From JANLYC01 sp963815445 (GTDB taxonomy: Bacteria > Actinomycetota > Actinomycetes > Propionibacteriales > Nocardioidaceae), in the NCBI GenBank assembly GCA_963815445.1, contig CAWFGV010000004.1:62001-126000 (forward strand): a stretch of 64,000 nt of DNA, read 5' to 3'. The notes under the pieces were generated by a model that was not told where the DNA came from, did not search any database, and saw nothing but the letters and a program-made list of their open reading frames with translations. Below are positions 40,511 to 48,747 of this stretch, piece by piece. How positions within the stretch are numbered: position 1 is the stretch's first letter; every line of letters starts with the position of its first letter. Both the position numbers and the translations under genes were made by a program.

Positions 40511-40972
40511 ATGCCCTTGTCCGCGGACGTACTGAGCTGGCTCACCCTGCTGGCGCTCGTGCTGGCAGCGGTCGCGGCCGTACTGGCCGTCGCGGCGTAT
40601 CGGCGAGCTCCGTCACCACACATGCGCGGCGCAAAAGCCACCCGGCGCAAGCAGATTCCACATCCTCGCGGGCCGGTCACCCCGCTGTCGACCGACGAGG
40701 TGTCGGAGGAGATCCACCGGCTGCGGCGGGACATGTCGACGAGCCTGCGCCATCTGGCGGTCGTCCGGTACGACGCGTTCGGCGACATGGGCGGCCACCT
40801 GTCGTGGTCGATGGCGCTGCTCGACGACGGCGGCGATGGCGTCGTCCTCACGTCGATCCACGGCCGGAGCGACTCACGAACCTACGCCAAGAACGTCTCC
40901 TCCTGGACGGCCGGACAACAGCTCTCGCCAGAGGAGCAGGAGGCGATCGGCTTCGCTCGCACCGAAGCCTGA
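40511..40972 (+). CDS. DUF4446 family membrane protein
   Basis: A 153-aa protein with one N-terminal transmembrane helix (SADVLSWLTLLALVLAAVAAVLA) and a soluble domain with the DUF4446 pattern HLAVVRYDAFGDMGGHLSWS, ALLDDGGDGVVLTSIHGRSD and RTYAKNVSSW. Its function is unknown. ATG 40511 is chosen because TAGGCT stands 5 nt upstream. It is followed by a 22-bp tandem repeat and then convergent pheA. Confidence 0.82.
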   Translation: MPLSADVLSWLTLLALVLAAVAAVLAVAAYRRAPSPHMRGAKATRRKQIPHPRGPVTPLSTDEVSEEIHRLRRDMSTSLRHLAVVRYDAFGDMGGHLSWSMALLDDGGDGVVLTSIHGRSDSRTYAKNVSSWTAGQQLSPEEQEAIGFARTEA

Positions 40973-41000
40973 GCCATACCCGCCGCACCACCAGACTCCC

Positions 41001-41072
41001 CGGTTCGAGGAGCCACAACTCACGGTTCGAGGAGCCACAACTCACGGTTCGAGGAGCCACAACTCACGGTTC
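41001..41072. repeat. 22-bp tandem repeat, 3.3 units
   Basis: Three identical units of CGGTTCGAGGAGCCACAACT plus CA (41001-41022, 41023-41044, 41045-41066) and the first six bases of a fourth. It lies between the convergent DUF4446 gene and pheA. The unit length is not a multiple of three and no reading frame uses it. Confidence 0.95.
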
Positions 41073-41083
41073 AACGAAGGGGG

Positions 41084-42016
41084 CTAGGAGCGGAGGCGGT
41101 TGAGCCAGGCGGAGGCGTCGGAGAAGTCGGTGTCGGACGTGCCGGCCGTCACTGCGGTGACCGCACCGTCCGCCCGCGGGTAGGAACCCAGGAACCGTAC
41201 GTCGGCGCACGTCCGGCGCAGCCCCATCAGCGCCTCCCCCACACGCGCTTCGGCCACGTGGCCCTCGGCATCGATCGAGAAGCAGTACCGGCCCAGCCGC
41301 GAGCCCGTTGGCCTCGACTCGATCCGGGTGAGGTCCACCCCACGCGCGGCGAACTGTTCGAGCAGCTCCAGCAGGGCGCCGGGGTGGTTGTCGTGGATGA
41401 ACGCCACGATCGACGTCTTGTCCGCGCCGGTCGGAGCCGGCGGGCTGCCCGGCCGCGAGACGAGCACGAACCGTGTCACCGCCCCGGCCTGGTCGGCGAT
41501 GGCGGTGGCCAGGGTCGCCAACCGGTACGTGTCCGCCGCGATCGGTGCCGAGATGGCGGCGTCGTACGGTGCGTCCGGAGCCGCCACCCGCGCGGCCGCA
41601 TGCGCGGTCGACGACTCGAGCACGACCTCGGCATCCGGAAGGTGGGTGGCCAGCCAGCGGCGGCACTGCGCCTCCGCATGAGGGTGGGTGGCGACCCGCT
41701 TGATGTCCGCCGGCTTCGTGCCTGGCTTGGCGAGCAGCGCGAACTGGACATCGACGTGCATCTCGCGGGTGATCATCAACGGCTCACCGGTGGACAGCTC
41801 ATCGAGCGTGACGGCCACGCCGCCCTCGACGGAGTTCTCGATCGGGACCACGGCACCGTCGGCCGTTGAGCCGCGGACCGCATCGAGAGCCGCCGTGACC
41901 GAGCCACATGGTTGGAGCTGCGCCTTCGCCGCCGCTGGCAGCGAGCGCAACGCCGCCTCGGTGAACGTACCGGCGGGGCCGAGGTAGGCGTAGCGAGCGG
42001 GCGGGACTCCAGGCAT
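41084..42016 (-). CDS. pheA: Prephenate dehydratase
   Basis: A 310-aa monofunctional enzyme that converts prephenate to phenylpyruvate in phenylalanine synthesis. The catalytic domain (5-190) has YLGPAGTFTEAAL, VPIENSVEGGVAVTLDEL and the TRFVLVSR end with the conserved Thr. The C-terminal ACT domain (about 200-285; SIVAFIHDNHPGALLELL, LTRIESRPTGSRLGRYCF) carries the feedback Phe site (ESRP). TAGAGT lies 7 nt before the ATG. It diverges from larB, with 32 nt between starts. Confidence 0.93.
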   Translation of the reverse strand: MPGVPPARYAYLGPAGTFTEAALRSLPAAAKAQLQPCGSVTAALDAVRGSTADGAVVPIENSVEGGVAVTLDELSTGEPLMITREMHVDVQFALLAKPGTKPADIKRVATHPHAEAQCRRWLATHLPDAEVVLESSTAHAAARVAAPDAPYDAAISAPIAADTYRLATLATAIADQAGAVTRFVLVSRPGSPPAPTGADKTSIVAFIHDNHPGALLELLEQFAARGVDLTRIESRPTGSRLGRYCFSIDAEGHVAEARVGEALMGLRRTCADVRFLGSYPRADGAVTAVTAGTSDTDFSDASAWLNRLRS

Positions 42017-42036
42017 GGCCCCCACTCTAGGGAGGC

Positions 42037-42042
42037 TAGATT
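42037..42042 (+). promoter_or_regulatory. -10 box TAGATT of larB (leaderless)
   Basis: TAGATT, 6 nt before ATG 42049. On the opposite strand TAGAGT serves pheA 7 nt before its own start, so the 32-nt gap holds two outward promoters. Confidence 0.6.
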
Positions 42043-42048
42043 CAGCGC

Positions 42049-42783
42049 ATGACCGACTCTCCCGATGTGGACGCGGCGGCACGCCCCACACCGCCCGCCG
42101 GACCAGTCGTCGATCTCGGCTACGCACGTCTGGACGTCGACCGCGCCCATCGGACGGGCGACCCCGAGGTGGTGTACGGAGCGGGCAAAACGCCCGAACA
42201 GGTCGTCGACCTGTTGACGCGGCTCCGAGAGGCGCACCCCGACCGGTGCGTACTCGCCACCCGGCTCAGCGACGCGGCGATCACGGTGGTGCGCGAGCGG
42301 CTGCCGGAGGCCGTCATCGACGACGTCGCGAAAGCCGCGTCGTACGGCGAGCTGCCGGCACCCCGCGGCCAGGTGGCCATCGTCTCGGCCGGTACCTCAG
42401 ACGCTCCCGTCGCCCACGAGGCTGCGCTCACCGTGCGCGTGTTCGGCGCTGCTACCCGCCTGATTCCCGACGTTGGCGTGGCGGGGCTGCACCGCGTGCT
42501 CGGCGTACGCTCAGAGCTCGAAGAGGCGGACTGTCTCATAGTCATCGCCGGAATGGAAGGTGCCCTTCCTTCGGTGGTGGGTGGACTGACCGGACGGCCC
42601 CTAGTGGCTATCCCCTCTTCGGTTGGTTATGGCGCGTCCTTTGGCGGATTGGCTGCGCTGCTTGCCATGCTGAATTCCTGCGCCCCCGGAGTCGTCGTGG
42701 TCAACATCGACAACGGCTTCGGCGCCGGCGTATTTGCCGCCCGCGTTGCTCGCAACGCCGCACCGAGAGGAACCGAGTCGTGA
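42049..42783 (+). CDS. larB: Nickel pincer cofactor biosynthesis protein LarB
   Basis: A 244-aa protein related to PurE. The C-terminal two thirds match LarB: IVSAGTSDAPVAHEAALT, GVAGLHRVL, LIVIAGMEGALPSVVGGLT, IPSSVGYGASFGGLAALLAMLNSCAPGV. LarB carboxylates and hydrolyses nicotinic acid adenine dinucleotide to start the nickel-pincer nucleotide used by lactate racemase and related enzymes. Its stop overlaps larC by 4 nt (GTGA). The first 25 residues are variable. Confidence 0.92.
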   Translation: MTDSPDVDAAARPTPPAGPVVDLGYARLDVDRAHRTGDPEVVYGAGKTPEQVVDLLTRLREAHPDRCVLATRLSDAAITVVRERLPEAVIDDVAKAASYGELPAPRGQVAIVSAGTSDAPVAHEAALTVRVFGAATRLIPDVGVAGLHRVLGVRSELEEADCLIVIAGMEGALPSVVGGLTGRPLVAIPSSVGYGASFGGLAALLAMLNSCAPGVVVVNIDNGFGAGVFAARVARNAAPRGTES

Positions 42784-43949
42784 TCGGCTGGATCGACGCA
42801 TCATCCGGAGCATCCGGCGACATGCTGCTGGGCGCCTTGCTCGATGCGGGCGCCGAGGAGGACTTCATCCGGCGCTCCATCAACGCCGTGGCGCCCGAAC
42901 AGACGACTCTGTCCCTGGTCCGCGCCCAGCGTGGCTCGCTGTGGGGCAACCACGCCTTCGTCGAGGTCGAGGACTCCAACACCAGGCGTGGTCTGGGTGA
43001 CGTGGTCGCCCTCATCAGTGCGGCCACCTTGCAGCCCGAGGTCAAGCGACACGCGATCGAGGTGTTCAGCAAGCTCGGCGCCGCCGAGGCCGCTGTCCAC
43101 GGCGTCAGTGTCAACGAGGTCCACTTCCACGAGGTCGGAGCGCTCGATGCGATCGCCGACATCGTCGGTGTCTGCGCCGGATTCGTCAGTCTCGGCCTGT
43201 CGGAGCTGATCTGCAGCCCAGTCGCAGTCGGGTCCGGCACCGTGTCCACCAGCCACGGTGAGATGAGCATCCCACCGCCCGCGGTCGTCGCCATGCTGCG
43301 TGGTGCCCCGACGTACGCCGGCCAGATCAAGACCGAGATGTGCACGCCAACCGGCGCCGCCCTGCTCTCGCACTGGGTCACCTCCTGGGGCGCCCAGCCG
43401 ATGATGACGGTCGACCAGATCGGTACGGGGTGCGGCACCAAGGACTTCGAGAACCACGCCAACGTCATCCGCATCTTCCTCGGTGTCCCGCACGAGGCCA
43501 CGCTTGCGCAGGCGGTGCTCTACGAGACCAACGTCGACGACCTCGACCCTCGGTTGTGGCCGGCCACGCTCCAGCGCCTGCTCGACTCCGGCGCCTCCGA
43601 TGCCTGGCTCACGCCCATCATCATGAAGAAGGGCCGCCCGGCCTACACCTTGTCGGTGCTCCTCAAGGCCGGCGCCGCCGTCGACGTACGCCAGGTGATC
43701 TTCACCGAGACGTCGGCGATCGGCCTCCGTGAGACGTACGTCGGCAAGCACGAGCTCGACCGCCAGATCGAAAAGATCGAGGTGGACGAACGCCCCATCG
43801 GCATCAAGCTCGCGCTGACCAACGGACACGTCGTCAACGTCCAACCCGAGTACGAAGACGTGGCAGCCGCCGCAAAGGCACTCGAGCGCCCCATGAAGGC
43901 GGTCATGGCCGACGCGATCGCCGCTTCGGCGCACTTCTGGGAGCGCTGA
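42780..43949 (+). CDS. larC: Nickel insertion protein LarC
   Basis: A 389-aa CTP-dependent cyclometallase that inserts nickel into the pincer nucleotide. The N-terminal half has WIDASSGASGDMLLGALLDAG and EVHFHEVGALDAIADIVG; the C-terminal half has LYETNVDDLDPRLWPATLQRL and MKKGRPAYTLSVL. In some lactobacilli larC is split by a programmed frameshift; here both halves are one uninterrupted frame. GTG 42780 overlaps the larB stop. No larE (sulfur-inserting enzyme) or larA-like racemase lies in the window. Confidence 0.92.
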   Translation: MIGWIDASSGASGDMLLGALLDAGAEEDFIRRSINAVAPEQTTLSLVRAQRGSLWGNHAFVEVEDSNTRRGLGDVVALISAATLQPEVKRHAIEVFSKLGAAEAAVHGVSVNEVHFHEVGALDAIADIVGVCAGFVSLGLSELICSPVAVGSGTVSTSHGEMSIPPPAVVAMLRGAPTYAGQIKTEMCTPTGAALLSHWVTSWGAQPMMTVDQIGTGCGTKDFENHANVIRIFLGVPHEATLAQAVLYETNVDDLDPRLWPATLQRLLDSGASDAWLTPIIMKKGRPAYTLSVLLKAGAAVDVRQVIFTETSAIGLRETYVGKHELDRQIEKIEVDERPIGIKLALTNGHVVNVQPEYEDVAAAAKALERPMKAVMADAIAASAHFWER

Positions 43950-43993
43950 CCGACCGGTCCGCGGCCTGATCCTCGCCGTACCCGACGGCCGGT

Positions 43994-44015
43994 CCGACCG
44001 TGATGTCACGGTCGG
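43994..44015. promoter_or_regulatory. Perfect palindrome between larC and the GDT1 gene
   Basis: CCGACCGTGA and TCACGGTCGG are perfect 10-bp arms with a 2-nt centre. A -10-like TACACT begins 1 nt after it (44017-44022), 36 nt before the transporter start. It is thus well placed as an operator over the -35 region, though termination of larC is also possible. Confidence 0.5.
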
Positions 44016-44057
44016 TACACTCAGCCGGTCCTCCCGTCGTCGACCGTTGGGTTCTGC

Positions 44058-44663
44058 ATGGACTGGCACGTGCTCGCGCTCAGCTTCGGGCTGATCTTCC
44101 CTGTCGAGCTACCCGACAAGACGTTCGTCGCAGCCCTGGTCCTGTCCACCCGTTATCGACCGCTCGCGGTCTGGATCGGTGTCGGGCTGGCGTTCGGCGT
44201 CCAGTGCCTGGTGGCGGTGTCAGCCGGGCACGCCGTCTCCTTCCTGCCCGAGTGGGTCGTCCACGCACTGAGCACCGTCATGTTCCTGATCGGCGCCATC
44301 ATCTTGTTCCGCGCCGCCCCGCACGCTGACGACGAGGAAAAGGAACAGGAAGAGGAGTTCGCCAAGAAGGCGGTCCGGGACCAGCAGGGCTGGCATGCCG
44401 TCCTCACGTCGTTCCTCGTCCTGTTCGCAGCGGAGTGGGGCGACCTCTCGCAGATCCTCACGCTCAACCTCGTCGCCAAGTACGGCTCGCCGGTCTCGGT
44501 GTTCATCGGCTCGTGGGCAGCCCTGCTGACTGTGTCCGGCCTCGCCGTCGTGGGCGGTCGGGTGCTGCTGCGCTACATGCGCCTGTCGGTCCTGCACTAC
44601 GTCGCGGGTAGCGTCTGCCTCGTGTTCGTGGCGGTCGGGGTCGCTCAGCTGGCCACCGCGTGA
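44058..44663 (+). CDS. GDT1/TMEM165 (UPF0016) family cation transporter
   Basis: A 201-aa six-helix protein with two inverted repeats of the family motif E-x-G-D-K/R-T/S. The first appears as ELPDKT (17-22), Pro in place of Gly, and the second as EWGDLS (126-131). An acidic loop DDEEKEQEEEF separates the halves. Bacterial relatives export Mn2+, eukaryotic ones move Ca2+/Mn2+ against protons. It follows larC by 108 nt with a palindrome between them. The actinobacterial ELPDKT variant is a known form, so function is probably retained. Confidence 0.87.
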   Translation: MDWHVLALSFGLIFPVELPDKTFVAALVLSTRYRPLAVWIGVGLAFGVQCLVAVSAGHAVSFLPEWVVHALSTVMFLIGAIILFRAAPHADDEEKEQEEEFAKKAVRDQQGWHAVLTSFLVLFAAEWGDLSQILTLNLVAKYGSPVSVFIGSWAALLTVSGLAVVGGRVLLRYMRLSVLHYVAGSVCLVFVAVGVAQLATA

Positions 44664-44674
44664 CGGTCCGGCAT

Positions 44675-44680
44675 TAGGCT
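44675..44680 (+). promoter_or_regulatory. -10 box TAGGCT of arcA (leaderless)
   Basis: TAGGCT, 7 nt before ATG 44688, with no ribosome-binding site. Confidence 0.6.
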
Positions 44681-44687
44681 CTGCGTC

Positions 44688-45911
44688 ATGACGAGTCTCC
44701 TTGTCCCGTTGGGCGCAGACAGTGAAGTCGGCCGGCTCCGAACAGTCCTGCTGCACCGGCCCGGGCCGGAGCTGAAACGGCTCACTCCCCGCAACAACGA
44801 CTCTCTGCTGTTCGACGGGATCCCTTGGGTCGGGCGTGCCCAGGAGGAGCACGACAGGTTCGCCGAAGCCTTGCGGGACCGCGGCGCCGAGGTGCTCTAC
44901 CTCGTCGACCTCCTCATCGAGACGCTCGAGCAGCCGGCCGCCCGCGCCCAGGCCATCGGTCAGGTCACTGCCAGTCTCCGCCTCGGCGATACGCTGCGCC
45001 GCTACCTGCAAGGCTGGCTCGAGCAGCTCTCCCCCGAGCAGCTGGCCACCTCCATCACGGCAGGTGTCCGCAACGACGAGGTCCGGGGCGGCTACGGTCT
45101 CGTCACGAGTCTGCTCGCCAGCGACGACTTCCTGCTCGACCCGCTCCCCAACCTGCTCTTCACCCGCGACTCGTCGGTCTGGCTGCGCGATCGCGTCGCC
45201 GTGACCAGCCTGGCCATGCCGGCCCGCTCACGCGAGACCCAGCTGACCGAGCTCATCTACACCTTCCATCCCCGCTTCGCCGGCGTGGCACGGGTCCACG
45301 GCTGGCAGGCCGAGCACGTCGAGGGCGGCGACGTGCTGCTGCTGGGGCCCGGCGTCATGGCGGTCGGGGTGGGCGAGCGGACCACACCGGCGGGGGTGGA
45401 GCGCTTCGCCAGGCGTGCGTTCGCCGACGACGTAGCCCACACGGTGCTCGCCGTTCCCATCGCGCAGGAGCGGGCGACCATGCACCTCGACACGGTCTGC
45501 ACGATGGTCGACGTCGACTCCATCGTGATGTACCCCAACGTGGCCGACACCTTGTCAGCGCACGCGGTGACCTGTCGGGAACCACATGACGACGAGGCAC
45601 AGATCGAGCTGGCCGTCGCCGACGCCGAGCCGTTCCTGGTCGCCGCGGCGAAGGCGATGGGCATCGACACGTTGCGCCAGATCGACACCGGGCTCGACCC
45701 GGTCACCGCCGAGCGCGAGCAGTGGGACGACGGCAACAACACGTTGGCGATCGCGCCGCGGGTGGCCGTCGCGTACGAACGCAACGTCGAGACGAACGAA
45801 CGGCTGCGTGAGGCGGGGATCGATGTGGTGACCATTGCCGGTTCGGAGCTCGGCTCGGGCCGCGGGGGCCCACGCTGCATGTCGTGCCCCGTCTCGCGCG
45901 ACCCGCTCTGA
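44688..45911 (+). CDS. arcA: Arginine deiminase
   Basis: A 407-aa guanidino-group hydrolase converting arginine to citrulline and ammonia. Motifs of the pentein fold are present: NLLFTRDSSVWL, the catalytic Glu/His region HVEGGDVLLLG and MHLDTVCTMVD, NNTLAIAPRVAVAYERN, and the nucleophile C397 in GGPRCMSCPVSRDPL. Normal length. No arcB, arcC or arginine/ornithine antiporter gene follows, so the classical ATP-yielding pathway is not clustered here. Transcription is probably leaderless. Confidence 0.94.
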   Translation: MTSLLVPLGADSEVGRLRTVLLHRPGPELKRLTPRNNDSLLFDGIPWVGRAQEEHDRFAEALRDRGAEVLYLVDLLIETLEQPAARAQAIGQVTASLRLGDTLRRYLQGWLEQLSPEQLATSITAGVRNDEVRGGYGLVTSLLASDDFLLDPLPNLLFTRDSSVWLRDRVAVTSLAMPARSRETQLTELIYTFHPRFAGVARVHGWQAEHVEGGDVLLLGPGVMAVGVGERTTPAGVERFARRAFADDVAHTVLAVPIAQERATMHLDTVCTMVDVDSIVMYPNVADTLSAHAVTCREPHDDEAQIELAVADAEPFLVAAAKAMGIDTLRQIDTGLDPVTAEREQWDDGNNTLAIAPRVAVAYERNVETNERLREAGIDVVTIAGSELGSGRGGPRCMSCPVSRDPL

Positions 45912-46136
45912 GGGGGTCAGCCACCCGACTTGGATCACGACATGGAGAACCCGGCCGTTACTGACGGGGGATACAGCAACGACCGGGTGTCCTTGAAGCA
46001 TAAAGTGGATATGTACGCGACACAAGCGCTTGCTACTCATCGGTTGCAGTCAATCTTGCGCGATCGTCGAACCGCCCGGACTGCCGCGTTTGTTGCGTTC
46101 CGGCGCGCGTGGAGCAAGTGCGGCCTGACCAGGCGA
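45912..46136. other. Convergent intergenic gap, arcA to SEC-C gene
   Basis: Both flanking genes end here. The sequence 45950-46060 is less GC-rich than its surroundings. I see no terminator hairpin, repeat copy or gene; a short plus-strand frame from 45930 runs antisense into the neighbour and lacks codon bias. Confidence 0.5.
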
Positions 46137-47090
46137 CTACCTGATCGTGATCTGCCGGTTGGCCAGTCCGTGGCGTGCCGACCGCTCCTGGTCCGACAGG
46201 GCCGAATTGTCAGCGAGCGCCTCGCCGAGACGCTCTTGGAACCGGCTGATCGGCTCCTCCAGATCCTCAGCACCGGTCCCGAGAGCGAGATCCCAGACGG
46301 GGACCAGCAGTCCGTGGGCGCGGAACGAACCCACCAACCGGGAGTCCGGACCGAGCCGGTCGGCGTCCGTGGAGTGGAGGCGTGCCAGCGCGGTCAGCAG
46401 CTTCTCCTCGTCGTGCGGCAGCACCCAGCGCAGGTGCTCCTTGGTGCCGACCGAAGTCCAGTACGCCGCCTCGACTGAGGAGAGCCGGGTGGTCGGGTCG
46501 ATCGAGGAATTGAGCTGCTCGAGGCTGGCCGCGACCGTGGCGTCGTCCTCGTCGGAGCCGTCGAACCAGAACTCGAACCCCGTCATGACCTCGACATCGA
46601 AGCTGCTGGCCGGGTCGACGACGTCCTGCAGCCGCGGGCCGTCCCCAGGGAGCTCTGGCATCACGACGGTCGTTCCGGGCTCAGCTGCGAGGCCGACCTG
46701 GAGTGCCGCGGCAAAGTCGCGGCTCGGGTCACCGGACTGGTGCGTCACCTGGACCGCCACCCAGACGTCACCGTCGCCCCGTCGCTGCGCGGGAGCGATC
46801 CCCGGCAGCACCGTGACCACCGCTGCGCCGGCCTCCTTGCCGAGCCCGTCGAACGCGGTGGGAAGCAGGGTGAGTCCAGCCTTCGCAGCCGGCACGAACT
46901 CGCGCATCGCCACCCAGTCGCACTCGCCGGGCAGCCCGGCGAAGGTCCTGACCACGTAGGCACCGCTGCCCCCGTCGCGGCCACCGTGACACGCCTTGTA
47001 CCGCTTGCCGGACCCACAGGGGCACGGCTGACGGGGACCGATCCCGTCGGGATCGGGGGTCGGAGCCTTCGAACGCGCCTTCTTACCCAT
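46137..47090 (-). CDS. SEC-C motif / DUF5926 family protein
   Basis: A 317-aa protein with an N-terminal basic segment and a SEC-C zinc motif PCPCGSGKRYKACHG (about 22-36), as found at the SecA C-terminus. The remaining 280 residues are acidic and contain conserved-looking blocks (VMTGFEFWFDGSDEDDATV, HLRWVLPHDEEKLLTALARLH). The SEC-C motif binds zinc and often contacts ribosomal or SecB-like partners. A housekeeping role is likely but unknown. ATG 47090 has an AAAGG element upstream. Confidence 0.83.
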   Translation of the reverse strand: MGKKARSKAPTPDPDGIGPRQPCPCGSGKRYKACHGGRDGGSGAYVVRTFAGLPGECDWVAMREFVPAAKAGLTLLPTAFDGLGKEAGAAVVTVLPGIAPAQRRGDGDVWVAVQVTHQSGDPSRDFAAALQVGLAAEPGTTVVMPELPGDGPRLQDVVDPASSFDVEVMTGFEFWFDGSDEDDATVAASLEQLNSSIDPTTRLSSVEAAYWTSVGTKEHLRWVLPHDEEKLLTALARLHSTDADRLGPDSRLVGSFRAHGLLVPVWDLALGTGAEDLEEPISRFQERLGEALADNSALSDQERSARHGLANRQITIR

Positions 47091-47264
47091 GGCGGCGACC
47101 TTTCCGTGCACAACGGCGGCTCTCGAACACGAGGCGCCTGGACCAGGCTGCAAGTTTGGCGCAAGCCCGGTGCCGGTCAGCGGCGGGGTTCTCAGCCAGG
47201 AATCCACCTGTCCGGCCGGCTTCCTTTGTCGGAGCCAACCGGGAGGCGCTGGAAGGTGTCGGAC

Positions 47265-47690
47265 TCAGGCCAGTGCGAGTACGCCGAAGACCGTGTTGCC
47301 CGTGCCGGTCTCGTGCACACCCCAGTCACGCGTCAGGGTGCGCACGATGGACAGGCCGCGACCGCCGAGTGCCAGCGGCGGCGGATTCAGCAGGGTCGGC
47401 AGGGTCGGCGAGCCGCCGTCGACGACGAACAGCCGGACCGTGTCGGCCTCGACGCGCAGGCCCACCTGGATCGTGCCGTCCGGAAGCGGCCGCGCATGGC
47501 GCAACGCGTTGCCGAGCAGCTCGCTGACCACCAGGCGCGCGTCATCGATGATGGCGCTGTCGGCGCCCAGCCGGCTCAGGACACCACCGACCGTGGTCCG
47601 AGCCGCCCGAACGGCTCGCGCCGCGAACGGGAACGTCCACACCTCGGCTCCGGCCCGCCCGACCGAGTCGACCGTCTCGATGGGAGTCAT
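47265..47690 (-). CDS. RsbW-like ATP-binding protein (HATPase_c_2)
   Basis: A 141-aa single-domain ATPase of the anti-sigma/serine-kinase type. The N-box is LVVSELLGNALRHARP and the G-box LGGRGLSIVRTLTRDWG. Such proteins in actinobacteria act as anti-sigma kinases or in partner switching. It has no linked sigma or antagonist gene; the SpoIIE-type phosphatase at 10 kb is a conceivable partner by function only. Confidence 0.83.
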   Translation of the reverse strand: MTPIETVDSVGRAGAEVWTFPFAARAVRAARTTVGGVLSRLGADSAIIDDARLVVSELLGNALRHARPLPDGTIQVGLRVEADTVRLFVVDGGSPTLPTLLNPPPLALGGRGLSIVRTLTRDWGVHETGTGNTVFGVLALA

Positions 47691-47785
47691 GTCGCACTCA
47701 CGCCCACCACTGTGACCAGTGACGCGCCCGATGGCAAGAGCTTGCTGCGGGGGAGCTGCCGGTCACGTTGTACCAGCCGGCGCCG

Positions 47786-48679
47786 TCACGCGGTGCGTTC
47801 CTGGAGCAGCCGCAGGGTTGCACCAGGCTTGTCGGTGATCACGGCGTCGACCCCCAACGCCGCACAGAGCTCGACGTCGACGGGGTGGTTGACGGTCCAG
47901 ACGTGAACCTGGTGACCGGCCGCGTGCGCCTTCGCGACGTACTCCGGATGCGCGCGGATGATGTCGATCGACGGTCCGGCGACACTGGCGCCGAGCGGCA
48001 GGGAGCCATCGCGAAAGCGCAGCGGCACCCGGTCCATCAGATACACCGTCTGGAGGGTGGGTGCCAGCTCCAGACACCGGCGCAGGCTCATCCACGAGAA
48101 GCTCATCACTCGTGCGGGCGAGGTCGTGCCACGCCGCGGCCGGGCCCAGCCGTACCGGTCCAGCAGCTCGACCAGGCGACGTTCGACCAGACCCGCGAAC
48201 CGGGTCGGGTGCTTGGTCTCGATCGCGACCTCGACGCGTCGGTCGTAGTCGCGCACCGTGTCCAGGAGTCGTTCGAGGGTCAGGATCGACTTGTGCTCCG
48301 TCGTGCCGTTCTGGGCGCCGTACTCAGCTCCCTCCTCGGCCTCGTCGTCGAGGTCGGCCCAGGGTTGCTTCCACGACGACCAGTCCAGGGCCTCCAGCTG
48401 CTGCAGGTGCAAGGTCGAGACGGCACCTTTGCCGCTGCTGGTGCGCTCGATCCGCCGGTCGTGGACACAGACGAGATGCCCGTCCGCCGTCATTCGCACA
48501 TCACACTCGAGTGCCTCAGCGCCTTCGTCCAACGCGTGCACGTACGCCGCCAGCGTGTGCTCCGGCTTGGCCTCGCTGGAGCCACGGTGGGCTACCACCT
48601 GGGGAGGCTCGAGGCTCGAGGACCACGAGATGGTCGGCCGCCGACGCAGACGCAGCCCGAGGCCCCGGCTCTTCGTCAC
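47786..48679 (-). CDS. Glycerophosphodiester phosphodiesterase
   Basis: A 297-aa GDPD-family enzyme. The catalytic motif VAHRGSSEAKPEHTLAAY has His30 and Arg31; GAEALECDVRMTADGHLVCVHD supplies the metal-binding Glu/Asp and second His. HVWTVNHPVDVELCAALGVD at the end fits the barrel. It releases glycerol 3-phosphate from deacylated phospholipids. A short basic N-terminus (about 25 residues) precedes the barrel, without a signal peptide, so it is probably cytoplasmic. CACGAT stands 6 nt before GTG 48679. Confidence 0.9.
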   Translation of the reverse strand: MTKSRGLGLRLRRRPTISWSSSLEPPQVVAHRGSSEAKPEHTLAAYVHALDEGAEALECDVRMTADGHLVCVHDRRIERTSSGKGAVSTLHLQQLEALDWSSWKQPWADLDDEAEEGAEYGAQNGTTEHKSILTLERLLDTVRDYDRRVEVAIETKHPTRFAGLVERRLVELLDRYGWARPRRGTTSPARVMSFSWMSLRRCLELAPTLQTVYLMDRVPLRFRDGSLPLGASVAGPSIDIIRAHPEYVAKAHAAGHQVHVWTVNHPVDVELCAALGVDAVITDKPGATLRLLQERTA

Positions 48680-48747
48680 ATGTCAATCGTGGCATGTCCG
48701 GGCGGAGCCCGAGGCAAAGACCTCAACACCGCCGTCGGCGCGTCGGA

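Noticed and set aside
41001..41072. The 22-bp array considered as a CRISPR
   Set aside because: The units are directly adjacent with no spacers, and no cas genes are present.
42780..43949. Programmed frameshift in larC, as in lactobacilli
   Set aside because: The frame is continuous through both LarC halves; no frameshift is needed.
45930..46478. Plus-strand frame of 182 codons in the arcA/SEC-C gap
   Set aside because: Two thirds of it is antisense to the SEC-C gene, and the rest shows no codon bias or ribosome-binding site.
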